Shown here in pieces: positions 50,583 to 60,100 of a stretch of DNA of 64,000 nucleotides. A model generated the notes under the pieces. That model was not told where the DNA came from, searched no databases, and saw only the letters and a list, made by a program, of their open reading frames with translations. Numbering within the stretch: the first letter of the stretch is position 1; the number at the start of each line of letters is the position of its first letter. The translations under genes and the position numbers were made by a program. The DNA comes from Chitinophagaceae bacterium (GTDB taxonomy: Bacteria > Bacteroidota > Bacteroidia > Chitinophagales > Chitinophagaceae), in assembly GCA_022841365.1 (NCBI GenBank), contig JALHRP010000008.1, forward strand, positions 40,477 to 104,476, in the 5' to 3' direction.

Positions 50583-52898
50583 ATGAAATGGCATCAGCGG
50601 AAATGGGGAAAAGTCAGCAAAAGAATTCTTCTTGCAGTTGTTGCCATCCTTCTGCTTTTTTTCATCCTGCACCTGATCTTTCCTTTGCCTGACAAAATTG
50701 AATACTCCACATTGATTACCGACAACAAAGGAGAAGTAATCCATGCCTATCTCACCAAAGATGAAAAGTGGCGGATGAAAACAGAACTGAATGAAATCTC
50801 TCCTTTGTTACGCAAAACCATTATCCAGAAAGAGGATAAATACTTTTACTATCATTACGGCATCAACCCCATTGCAGTTACAAGGGCTTTCTTTATGAAT
50901 CTGTTTCAAATGAAACGCACATCCGGCGCCAGCACCATTACCATGCAGGTGGCAAGGGCACTTGAACCAAAACGAAGAACCTTTGCGAACAAGCTTGTTG
51001 AAATGTTTCGTGCATTGCAACTCGAATGGACGTACAGCAAAGCAGAGATTCTGCAACTCTATCTCAACCTGGTGCCTTATGGCGGCAATATAGAAGGCGT
51101 GAAATCAGCTTCTATCCTCTACTTTGGAAAAAATCCTAACCACTTATCCTTAGCAGAGATCACTGCACTTTCGATTATTCCAAATCGTCCTTCTACCTTG
51201 GTAATGGGAAAGAATAATGATGCGATTGTTGAGCAACGGAACAAATGGCTGCGTCGTTTTGCAAAAGAACACATCTTTACAGCAAAAGAAATTGAAGATG
51301 CATTGGCCGAACCACTCACTGCAACAAGAAGCACTGTGCCTAAACAGTTGCCGCATCTTTCTTATAAACTGAAACAAAGCGGTGAGGTGAATATTCAAAG
51401 CAGTATTGATCTCAACACCCAGTTAAAAGCAGAAAAGCTGGTAGAGGATTATGTGCGTTCACAACGGTTGAGCAATATCCGCAATGCAAGTATCATGATT
51501 ATTGATAACGAAACCCACCGTGTAATTGTTTATGTAGGCAGCGGCGATTTTAAAGACACAACCGATGGCGGACAGGTAAATGGTGCTGCTGCTGTTCGTC
51601 AGCCCGGCAGCACGTTGAAGCCTTTGTTGTATGGTTTGTGTTTTGATGAAGGTTTGCTTACACCAAAAAAAATGATGAACGATGTACCGGTGAATTATGC
51701 CGGCTATGCACCTGAGAATTATGATAAAAACTTCAACGGCCCCGTTACTGTTGAGTTTGCACTGGAACATTCACTCAACATTCCTGCCGTAAAAGCATTG
51801 AACATGCTGGGGAAAGACAGGATGATTGAAACCCTGAGCCGTATGAACTTTAAACAGGTGCAGGAAAAACAAAAAAGTCTGGGTTTGAGTTTGATCCTTG
51901 GCGGATGCGGTACTACCCTGGAACAACTAACGGCTTTGTACAGCTGCTTTGCAAATGATGGAGTATATTATCAACCCACCTTTGTAATGGGCGATTCAGT
52001 TGTTCAAAACAAACGGATCATTTCGGCTGACGCAGCGTATATGATCAATGATATTTTAAGCCGGATCAATCGTCCTGATTTTCCCTTGCATTGGGATGCC
52101 ACCGCAAGGCTTCCACGTATTGCATGGAAAACTGGAACATCTTACGGCAGGCGGGATGCATGGAGTATTGGTTATAATAAAAAATATACGGTGGGTGTGT
52201 GGGTAGGGAATTTTTCTGCTGTTGGTTCGCCTCATTTGAGTGGTGCTGAAACAGCTACCCCCTTGCTTTTCCGCATTTTTAATACATTGGATTATGATGC
52301 GGACAGGGAATGGTTTGCTCCACCCAAAGAACTGGAGCAACGGATGGTTTGCAGTGAAACAGGTTTGCCTCCGGCTACACATTGCACCAACCTTGTGCTT
52401 GATTATTTCATCGGCGGTATTTCATCAACCCAAACCTGTAATAATATTTCTGAGATAGCTGTAAGTGCCGATGAAAAGATCAGTTATTGCAAAAGCTGTG
52501 AACCGGCTGTTGGTTTTAAACGGAAGATGTATAAACTGATTGCACCTGAACTGCAAAACTGGATGCAAAGCAGCAGCATTGGCTTTGAACCTATTCCTCC
52601 ACACAATCAGGGATGTGAGAAGATTTTTAAAGAAGGCGCCCCATCCATCATATCGCCGGTGAATGGAACGGAGTATCTCATCAGCAAAAAAAATCCGGAG
52701 CCATTGCAATTGGTTTGTGAAACAGGGAATGATGTAAGCCGTGTGTATTGGTATATCAACAATCAATTTTATAAAGTAACCGATGCAGGGAGTAAACAAT
52801 TCTTTATCCCGGCAGAAGGGGTGGTAAAAATTTCCTGTACAGATGATAAAGGAAGAAACAGAGATATAAAAATTACCGTGAAGTATGCAGACCTGTAA
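50583..52898 (+). CDS. pbpC: Penicillin-binding protein 1C
   Basis: This 771-residue bifunctional peptidoglycan synthase has a short cytoplasmic tail and one transmembrane helix (about 14-34). The GT51 glycosyltransferase domain carries IQKEDKYFYYHYGINP, TSGASTITMQVARAL and LYLNLVPYGGNIEGVKSA. The transpeptidase domain carries the active-site Ser-Lys in RQPGSTLKPLLYGL (near 343), the SxN motif in LEHSLNIPAVKAL and the KTG motif in WKTGTSYGRRDAW (near 516). The C-terminal 150 residues are the BiPBP_C domain (SIISPVNGTEYLIS). Length and layout are normal. It is divergently arranged with the alpha-2-macroglobulin gene. Confidence 0.95.
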   Translation: MKWHQRKWGKVSKRILLAVVAILLLFFILHLIFPLPDKIEYSTLITDNKGEVIHAYLTKDEKWRMKTELNEISPLLRKTIIQKEDKYFYYHYGINPIAVTRAFFMNLFQMKRTSGASTITMQVARALEPKRRTFANKLVEMFRALQLEWTYSKAEILQLYLNLVPYGGNIEGVKSASILYFGKNPNHLSLAEITALSIIPNRPSTLVMGKNNDAIVEQRNKWLRRFAKEHIFTAKEIEDALAEPLTATRSTVPKQLPHLSYKLKQSGEVNIQSSIDLNTQLKAEKLVEDYVRSQRLSNIRNASIMIIDNETHRVIVYVGSGDFKDTTDGGQVNGAAAVRQPGSTLKPLLYGLCFDEGLLTPKKMMNDVPVNYAGYAPENYDKNFNGPVTVEFALEHSLNIPAVKALNMLGKDRMIETLSRMNFKQVQEKQKSLGLSLILGGCGTTLEQLTALYSCFANDGVYYQPTFVMGDSVVQNKRIISADAAYMINDILSRINRPDFPLHWDATARLPRIAWKTGTSYGRRDAWSIGYNKKYTVGVWVGNFSAVGSPHLSGAETATPLLFRIFNTLDYDADREWFAPPKELEQRMVCSETGLPPATHCTNLVLDYFIGGISSTQTCNNISEIAVSADEKISYCKSCEPAVGFKRKMYKLIAPELQNWMQSSSIGFEPIPPHNQGCEKIFKEGAPSIISPVNGTEYLISKKNPEPLQLVCETGNDVSRVYWYINNQFYKVTDAGSKQFFIPAEGVVKISCTDDKGRNRDIKITVKYADL

Positions 52899-52903
52899 AA
52901 ACA

Positions 52904-52929
52904 AAAAAGGGAACTTTCGCTCCCTTTTT
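52904..52929 (+). terminator. Terminator after pbpC
   Basis: AAAAAGGGA pairs perfectly with TCCCTTTTT across an 8-nt loop. It starts 6 bp after the pbpC stop codon. Confidence 0.75.
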
Positions 52930-53163
52930 CATTAACCAAAAACATCATGAAAAAGCAATGTTCTCAAATGGGCGTATAAAAATTTTACAAGCGGAGCGTT
53001 TGACTTTTTTCGAAGGGATTGGATTCGTTTCGGAATGGTTGGATTTAAAAACGGGTCATTAAATTAAAAGTATAACAACTTCCGATCCCATTTGGTTCAA
53101 ATATGCTTCAATCCTATCCTGAAAAGACTTAATAACTTCCGCAAACGATTGAACTGAACAATT

Positions 53164-53892
53164 TTATTCCTTGATCAGGTTTCCTGAGCCGGCAAGCTTT
53201 GATTTTATATCTGCCGGATTACCATAATAATGAATATCCCCGCCCCCTGCAACACGTACATCGAGCTTTAAACTTGCATATACCCACACATTGCCCGATC
53301 CCGCAATAACAACTTTTGCATTTTCTGCTTTCAGCTCTTTCATTTGCACATCGCCACTACCCGCAACATTAATCTCCAGGTCACGGGTTGTACCTCCGCC
53401 TTCAGCTTTTCCACTGCCGGCAATTTTTACAACAACAGCAGGCGCATCCACACTGGATATTTTAATATCACCACTTCCTGCAATGCTTAAAGAAATTTTT
53501 TCTGTTGAGCTGATCGCTGTTTCTGCCAGCATATTTCCACTTCCTGCCAGTGTTACTTCTTTATACTGCGGTGCTTTTACATACACTTTAATATCCTGTG
53601 TGGGACGGATGTTTACACCGGATCTGGTTTTAATTTTCAGCACATTATTTTCAACTTCAGTAACAATATACTGCATCAGGTTTTCATCTGCTTCAATACG
53701 AATTTCATTTTCATCGCCCTGTGAAAAAAATACATCAAACGAACCGGCCGCTTTTACACTTTTAAAGTTCCCCTCTTTGCGGATGCTGTTGGCTATTTCG
53801 CCATTGCCTTTTACACTCCGCCATCCGCAGGAAACAGCAATGAATGATAAAAAAAGTAAAAAGATCGCTCCGGTAAAAAAATGTGTACGCAT
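53164..53892 (-). CDS. DUF2807 (putative auto-transporter adhesin, head GIN) lipoprotein
   Basis: This 242-residue lipoprotein has a signal MRTHFFTGAIFLLFLSFIAVSC with Cys at the acylation site, then a right-handed beta-solenoid-like domain. Repeated G-S-G-(D/N) turns are plain: EVTLAGSGNMLAE, LSIAGSGDIKISSV, VVKIAGSGKAEGGG, EINVAGSGDVQMKE, KVVIAGSGNVWVYA, VRVAGGGDIHYYG and KSKLAGSGNLIKE, one about every 19-21 residues. This repetition is the normal hallmark of DUF2807. The function of the family is not firmly known. Confidence 0.9.
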   Translation of the reverse strand: MRTHFFTGAIFLLFLSFIAVSCGWRSVKGNGEIANSIRKEGNFKSVKAAGSFDVFFSQGDENEIRIEADENLMQYIVTEVENNVLKIKTRSGVNIRPTQDIKVYVKAPQYKEVTLAGSGNMLAETAISSTEKISLSIAGSGDIKISSVDAPAVVVKIAGSGKAEGGGTTRDLEINVAGSGDVQMKELKAENAKVVIAGSGNVWVYASLKLDVRVAGGGDIHYYGNPADIKSKLAGSGNLIKE

Positions 53893-54167
53893 GGTTGTCT
53901 GGTTTTGAATATAAAATAAGGTTTATGATTTGCCACACCCAGCTGACTGTCTTTGTAAAAAAAGACGGAAAAGAAGAACGGACAATGTCGACGAATAGCG
54001 GTTAAAGCCGGAGCTGAGCAAATGTAAAAGAAAAATTCACTGATTGTCTTATTTAAAAAAAGAGTTTTGAAAGACTGGAAAACAGGATTAAACAGTGTGC
54101 AAACCCTGCCTGAGCGGTGAAGAACTCCTCTTTTCCAATGACTGGTTTTTGCTACCTTCGCCGCATT

Positions 54168-55703
54168 ATGACAGACAAGATTCTGATTCTCGATTTTGGA
54201 TCGCAATACACCCAGTTAATAGCCCGTGCAGTTCGTGAATGCAATGTTTACTGCGAAATTGTTCCTTACCATAAGCCGGTTGTAAAAGATGAGTATCTGA
54301 AAGGTGTTATCCTCTCAGGCAGTCCGTTCTCGGTAAATGATGCCAATGCGCCTGCTGTAGATGTGGAGCTCCTCACCAAACTGTTTCCTGTACTTGGTAT
54401 TTGTTATGGTGCTCAGCTTACCGCCAAACAGTTAGGTGGCAGGGTAGAAAAAAGCGATAAACGGGAATTCGGCCGTGCCAAGCTTCAGAAAAAAGAAACA
54501 GACATCCTTTTAAATGATGTAGCAGAAGTGTCGCAGGTATGGATGAGTCATGGCGATTCTATTCTTGCATTACCAGCCGGTTTTGAAGTGATGGCTGTTA
54601 CAGATTCAATTCCTGTAGCTGCTTTCAGAGCAAATGGGAAATTCGATCACCCGTTGTATGGTTTACAATTTCATCCGGAAGTGTATCACTCAACAGAAGG
54701 TAAAAAAATACTGAAGAATTTTTTAATGGATATCTGCGGATGCAAAGCCGACTGGACTCCTGCCTCCTTTGTACAGGAAACAGTGGCAGCATTAGCCAAA
54801 CAAATCGGCAACCGTAAAGTAATTATGGCATTGAGCGGTGGCGTTGATTCAACCGTTGCTGCTACACTGATCCACAAAGCCATCGGCAAAAACCTGTATG
54901 GTATTTTTGTTGATAACGGCGTATTACGTAAAGACGAATTTCAACAGGTACTGGATACTTATGCAACCATTGGATTAAATGTAAAAGGTGTTGATGCCCG
55001 TGAACATTTTTATACCAAGCTTGCAGGTAAAAGTAATCCTGAGGAAAAAAGAAAAATCATTGGCGGCACTTTTATTGAAGTGTTCGATCGTGAAGCACAT
55101 ACCATTGAAGGAGTTGAATTGCTTGGGCAGGGAACAATCTATCCCGATGTAATTGAAAGTGTTTCTGTTCACGGTCCTTCTGTTACCATTAAATCGCATC
55201 ACAACGTTGGCGGATTACCCGATACCATGAAATTAGAACTGGTAGAACCGCTTCGTTATTTGTTTAAAGATGAAGTACGGAAAGTGGGTGCAGAACTGGG
55301 TATTCCTGCAGATCTGCTCAACCGTCATCCTTTCCCGGGCCCGGGTCTGGCCATTCGTATTTTGGGTGAAATCACAGAAGAAAAAGTTGATCTCTTGCAA
55401 CGTGCCGATGCTATTTTCATCAACGGATTAAAAGAACATCAACTATATGATAAAGTATGGCAGGCCGGCGCTATTCTGTTACCTGTGCAAAGTGTTGGTG
55501 TAATGGGCGATGAACGTACATATGAATTTACTCTGGCGCTGAGAGCAGTTACTTCTGTTGATGGCATGACGGCCGACTGGGCACACCTGCCCTATGAATT
55601 TCTGGCACACATTTCGAATGAAATCATCAACAAAGTTCGTGGCATTAACCGTGTGGTGTACGATATCAGCAGCAAACCACCTGCAACCATTGAATGGGAA
55701 TAA
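54168..55703 (+). CDS. guaA: GMP synthase (glutamine-hydrolysing)
   Basis: This 511-residue enzyme makes GMP from XMP using glutamine and ATP. The class I amidotransferase domain has [14 protein letters not shown] with the nucleophile Cys (near 79), and its His-Glu pair in [10 protein letters not shown] (near 168). The ATP-PPase loop is [18 protein letters not shown], and the C-terminal dimerisation domain ends [16 protein letters not shown], the canonical GuaA terminus. The ATG at 54168 gives the normal start [19 protein letters not shown]; a frame opening at 54117 is not needed. A TACCTTCG -7-like box is 8 bp upstream of the ATG. Confidence 0.97.
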   Translation: MTDKILILDFGSQYTQLIARAVRECNVYCEIVPYHKPVVKDEYLKGVILSGSPFSVNDANAPAVDVELLTKLFPVLGICYGAQLTAKQLGGRVEKSDKREFGRAKLQKKETDILLNDVAEVSQVWMSHGDSILALPAGFEVMAVTDSIPVAAFRANGKFDHPLYGLQFHPEVYHSTEGKKILKNFLMDICGCKADWTPASFVQETVAALAKQIGNRKVIMALSGGVDSTVAATLIHKAIGKNLYGIFVDNGVLRKDEFQQVLDTYATIGLNVKGVDAREHFYTKLAGKSNPEEKRKIIGGTFIEVFDREAHTIEGVELLGQGTIYPDVIESVSVHGPSVTIKSHHNVGGLPDTMKLELVEPLRYLFKDEVRKVGAELGIPADLLNRHPFPGPGLAIRILGEITEEKVDLLQRADAIFINGLKEHQLYDKVWQAGAILLPVQSVGVMGDERTYEFTLALRAVTSVDGMTADWAHLPYEFLAHISNEIINKVRGINRVVYDISSKPPATIEWE

Positions 55704-55721
55704 GCATCTGTTATGATCAAC

Positions 55722-56888
55722 ATGAAAAAAATCATTTTTCTTTTCGTTTTATTAAGCAGTACTGCAGGCTTATTTGCTCAATCAACTGACTCTGTAAAAG
55801 TTTACAGAGTAGGTATTTTTGCAAATCTGTTTCTCGATTCATCTTTTACAGGCAAGAACTACAAATTTGCCAACCAAATGCCCAAGCATATTTTACCCGG
55901 GCTCGATTTTGTGCAGGGAGCGATAATCGCTCTTGATTCCCTTACAACCAAAGAAAAGCTGCAGGTACGGGTGTATGATTTACGCTCGGCCAATCAATCC
56001 ATCACTGCTTTAAAAAATAATAACAGTTTTGATTCACTCGATTTAATGATTGGTGCCGTAAGTGGAAACGAGTACAGAATGATGGCTGAAATAGCACGTG
56101 TAAAAAATATTCCCTTTGTTTCGGCCACACTTCCTAATGATGGTGGTGTAACCAATAATCCTTATACCGTTATTGTTAATTCTACATTGCCTGTACATTG
56201 TGAGGCGATCTATAATTTTATCATGCGCACCAATCCCACTGCGAACATTTTATATGTTCGGAAAAGAGGTGTGCAGGAAGACAGGCTTCAAACTTATTTT
56301 GATCACTATAATAAAGGCACAAACGGAAATCAGGTGTTGAAATGGAAAACAATTTCACTCACCGATTCATTTACCGTAGCTGATTTACACAATAGCCTCG
56401 ACAGCGAACGGGTTAATCTTGTTTTATGTGCTTCACTCGACGAGCAGTTTGGATTAAGCGTTGCTGTTGCCATGAATAATGTTCGAAAAAAATATCCTGT
56501 TGAACTGATCGGTATGCCTACATGGGATGCGGTAAAAGAACTTGCAAAGCCGGAGTTTAATGAACTGCCTGTTTATTACAGTACCACTTTTCATTCTACA
56601 GGTACCGCAAAATGGACAAGCTTTACAAAATCGTTTACTGATATAACTCATGGCCGCCCGTCGGATCTTGCATACAGGGGTTATGAATTAAGCTGGCATT
56701 TTATTGGTTTACTGTTAAAGTATAACAACAAGGTAATGCAGAATTTAAATGACCGATCTTTCAGATCCTTTACCGAATTTGATTTTAAACCTATCCTGAA
56801 CAATACAACAGGTAAGCCTGATTATTATGAAAACAAACGGATTTATATTCTGAAACGAAGCAGTGGTCTTATCTCCAGGATGAATTAA
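55722..56888 (+). CDS. Periplasmic-binding-protein-like I fold protein, exported
   Basis: This is a protein of about 388 residues with a signal peptide (MKKIIFLFVLLSSTAGLFAQ) followed by a type I periplasmic-binding fold of the branched-chain amino acid receptor class: FVQGAIIALDSLTTKEKLQV, DLMIGAVSGNEYRMMAEIARVKNIPFVSATLPND, NILYVRKRGVQEDRLQ and DLAYRGYELSWHFIGLLLK. No permease or ATPase genes lie nearby, so it may serve as a sensor or binding protein (in Bacteroidota such proteins are sometimes paired with amidases) rather than a transporter part. The gene starts 18 bp after the guaA stop. An earlier ATG at 55713 is equally possible by frame. Confidence 0.8.
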   Translation: MKKIIFLFVLLSSTAGLFAQSTDSVKVYRVGIFANLFLDSSFTGKNYKFANQMPKHILPGLDFVQGAIIALDSLTTKEKLQVRVYDLRSANQSITALKNNNSFDSLDLMIGAVSGNEYRMMAEIARVKNIPFVSATLPNDGGVTNNPYTVIVNSTLPVHCEAIYNFIMRTNPTANILYVRKRGVQEDRLQTYFDHYNKGTNGNQVLKWKTISLTDSFTVADLHNSLDSERVNLVLCASLDEQFGLSVAVAMNNVRKKYPVELIGMPTWDAVKELAKPEFNELPVYYSTTFHSTGTAKWTSFTKSFTDITHGRPSDLAYRGYELSWHFIGLLLKYNNKVMQNLNDRSFRSFTEFDFKPILNNTTGKPDYYENKRIYILKRSSGLISRMN

Positions 56889-56948
56889 TCTTACCTCCTT
56901 TTTATTAAGCGTTATTCAACATTTTTTTTGATTGCCTGTTAATTAGAG

Positions 56949-57116
56949 ATGACGCATAAAAAACAACATCTCCCACAAAAAATATGTGTGGTTTGTAACC
57001 GTCCATTTAACTGGAGAAAGAAATGGGAAAAGGTGTGGGATGAGGTAAAGTACTGCAGTGACCGTTGCCGTTCTGCAAAATCTGCCAATGTCAGCATCAA
57101 CTCAACAAAGAAATAA
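56949..57116 (+). CDS. DUF2256 small Cys-rich protein
   Basis: This 55-residue gene is shorter than typical gene-finding limits. It reads [20 protein letters not shown] and continues to [20 protein letters not shown], which is the DUF2256 signature: a CxxC pair and a second CSxxC pair that would bind zinc, with a conserved WRKKW block between them. A strong terminator begins at its stop codon. The function is unknown; the size and Lys/Arg content resemble small zinc-ribbon nucleic-acid-binding proteins. Confidence 0.88.
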   Translation: MTHKKQHLPQKICVVCNRPFNWRKKWEKVWDEVKYCSDRCRSAKSANVSINSTKK

Positions 57117-57145
57117 AAGGCCGGATGCAGATGCATCCGGCCTTT
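57116..57145 (+). terminator. Strong terminator overlapping the DUF2256 stop
   Basis: AAAGGCCGGATGCA pairs perfectly with TGCATCCGGCCTTT over a 2-nt loop (14-bp stem), followed by GTTTATT. Its first base is the last base of the TAA stop. It can work on both strands and also serves the convergent giant gene. Confidence 0.85.
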
Positions 57146-57175
57146 GTTTATTCATACAGTTGGGTTAACAGTTCA

Positions 57176-60100
57176 TCAGTCCTGTGCTGTTTTAATCAGC
57201 TTCACTACTTTGCGCTGATCGCCCTGTGTTATCTCGGCAAAGTAAGTGCCTTGTTTGTATGCACTGCCCAGTTCAATCATCTGTCCGGCCAGGAGTTGTT
57301 GTCTCAGTTCAACTACACGTCCATTGATATCATACACTTTCAGCGTTATCTTCTCCGTTGTATTACTGCTTTGTAATTGCAGTTTAAATGTAGAAAGTGT
57401 TGGGTTACCAAAGACTTTCACATTGAATTGAAGATCTGCCGGCTGCGGAATAATATCTACCTGAGTTGAATTTGCCAAACCGTTTGTTCTTGGCGCTACA
57501 CTGCAACTTCCTCCACCTGCAACGTAAACTTTACTTCCTGTATTTACATTTTGCAATTCAGTTTTCGAAGTAGCAGCATTCCATTTACTTGAGAACCAGA
57601 TTCCACCTGCCTTTCTATGATAGGTGATGGCTATTTGCTGCGTACAACCATTTTGGAATGCCACCATTTGGAATGTTGCACCACTTTCAACAGAAATAAC
57701 TGTGCCGTCATCAAGCTGTTCTTCCATATTTGCTTTTGCACTGAACGTACCGGTTGCTAAAGGATTACTAATTGCCAGCAAAGCAATGGCGTTTGTCTTA
57801 ATGAAGTATTTGTGCAATTTCGAATCAAGTATACCAAACCTGTCATAATAGCTTCTTACCAGAACATTTACTTTTCCTTTTGGATTTGTTCCCGAACTAT
57901 TATACTGGATATCAAACTGGAAGTCCGTATTTAAATTGGCGGCTCCCTTGATATAACCCGATGAGTTTGTATTCTTCATTGTACTACCTCCACAAATATA
58001 TCCGCCTGTAACAGGTTTTGATACTGTTACAATTGTTTGAGACAATGCATCCCATGGATTATTGGTGTAAGCTCCTGTGATCTTAACAGCAATCTGGAAA
58101 CTGTTTGAATTTAACGACCCGATATTCAACTGAACAATAGCGCTTGCAGAACCTACACTTCCGTCAGTAACATCAATCAATCCTACCGGCAGGTTTTGTG
58201 CACTTGATATAGGAGTAAGAGTTGTTCCATTTACCAGGAAGAAAGAGGCCTTAGCACCACGCACATCACCTGTTGGCGAATTCGGATCTTTTATTACTGC
58301 TGTCATTGTTACTGTTGCAGTGCTGGTATTAGGTCCGGTTGTCCATGCAAATCCATCGCCGGTATAGAATCCGGTTGCATTATGTGGAGCTGCATTTCTG
58401 GGATTAACAGTAAGCGATTTAGAATCAGTACTACCAGAATAATTGGTATTGCTGCTTGTAAATATTGCTGTTACGGTATAACTGCCCGGAAGATTTGTCA
58501 CCTGCTTAATCATCATTGCCTGTACAGAACCATCTGTTGCACCCGGTATTGGAACAACTGTTGCCGTACCATAGCTTACTGTACCTATTTTGAATTCAAC
58601 AGTACCTGTAAGAGCACTGCCCGTATTCAAAGGTTTAATCTGCGCAGTCATCGTTAAGTTATCCATATACCTTACAACTCCTGCACTTGTTATAAGTGTA
58701 GTTGTAGTTGAAGCCGGGTTAATAACACCGGTGAAGTTTTGAACATAGCTGATGCTGTAATTATTTCCACCGTTTCCATCATTAATCACCAAACCACTTG
58801 CTGTTAATGTTTTACCTGTACCAACCAACGGATTATCATATACTTCAGTTGGTTGAGTACTTACAACATCACCTGTTTGCAATGGTGGGAATGTTGGCAC
58901 CGCAAGGGCACTTGTATTCCCATCATACACTTTTGTATTTGTGACAGCTGTAACTGTAATTGGTCTGATTGTTATTACACCAGTGGTATTTGTAACATAA
59001 GTGATGAAATAGTTATTACCACTGTTTCCATCGTTGATGATTGCACCTGTTGCAGTCATTGTTTTACCGGTGGCAACATGCTTGTCATTATATGTTTGTG
59101 TACCCTGAGTTGTATAAGAATCTCCCGTTTGTAAAGCATCGCCAATTGGTGATACAGACGAACTGTTTGTACCGTTATACATTCTGTTGTCTGTTTGTGC
59201 AGTTACATTGATTGGACGTTGTGTAATATTTGCTGTTGTTGTTGCAACACCTGTAAGGTTGTAATTACCGGCATCTGTTCCGGTTAAATTCATGCCTGTC
59301 AATGTTACTGTTTTACCATTTCCAACATGTTTGTTGATGTAATTGGCAATACCGCCTGTAAGACTTACATCATCTAATCCAACAACATCATTTAATGTAC
59401 GTGTAAGCACATTTGCTGATGTAGTGCCGTCGTAAACTTTTGTTGGGTTAACGGTGAAGTTGCCGGTGATGGGTTTGGCTGTAATGTCTGCAGTGGCATT
59501 GGCTGTTGTGTTAAATGTATAGTTAGCTGCATCGGTTCCGCTGATAGAGATACCGCTTACACTTACTGTTTTACCAGTGCCTACATTTTTATTATCAAAC
59601 GTTGCTGTTGTGTAGCTGGTTGTAAGTACATCGCCGCTTACCCTGTTGTCTGAGAGTGTTACGGTGGCAGTTGTATTGCCATCATACACTTTATTAATAC
59701 CCGTTGCACTTACCGTTAAGGCTCTTGCTGTAATATCGGCTGTTGTTGATGCTGTGGTGTTAAATGTATAGTTGCCTGCATCGGTTCCGCTGATGCTGAT
59801 GCCGCTTACACTTACTGTTTTACCGGTTCCTACATTTTTATTATCAAACGTAGCTGTTGTGTAACTGGTTGTAAGTACATCACCGCTTACACGATCATCA
59901 CTTAAAGTAACTGTGGCGGTCGTATTGCCATCATATACTTTATTAATACCTGTTGCACTTACGGTCAGCGCCCTGGCTGTGATATCAGCTGTGGTATTGG
60001 CAGTTGTGTTAAATGTATAATTAGCTGCATCTGCTCCGCTTAATGATAATCCTGTAGCTGTAACAGTTTTACCAATGCCTACATTTTTATCACTGAATGT

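Noticed and set aside
52930..53163. Possible regulatory RNA between pbpC and the DUF2807 gene
   Set aside because: No stable hairpin, promoter box or conserved motif was seen; the stretch appears empty.
53291..53908. A 205-residue open frame opposite the DUF2807 gene
   Set aside because: It arises from the regular Gly-Ser-Gly repeats of the real gene read backwards, giving a repetitive Pro/Leu/Ser product.
54153..54160. TACCTTCG box before guaA as a confirmed promoter
   Set aside because: It has one mismatch to the consensus and no clear -33 partner, so it is mentioned with the gene only.
53893..54167. Possible purine riboswitch upstream of guaA
   Set aside because: No purine-riboswitch core (paired P1 with the conserved loop-loop contacts) could be recognised by eye.
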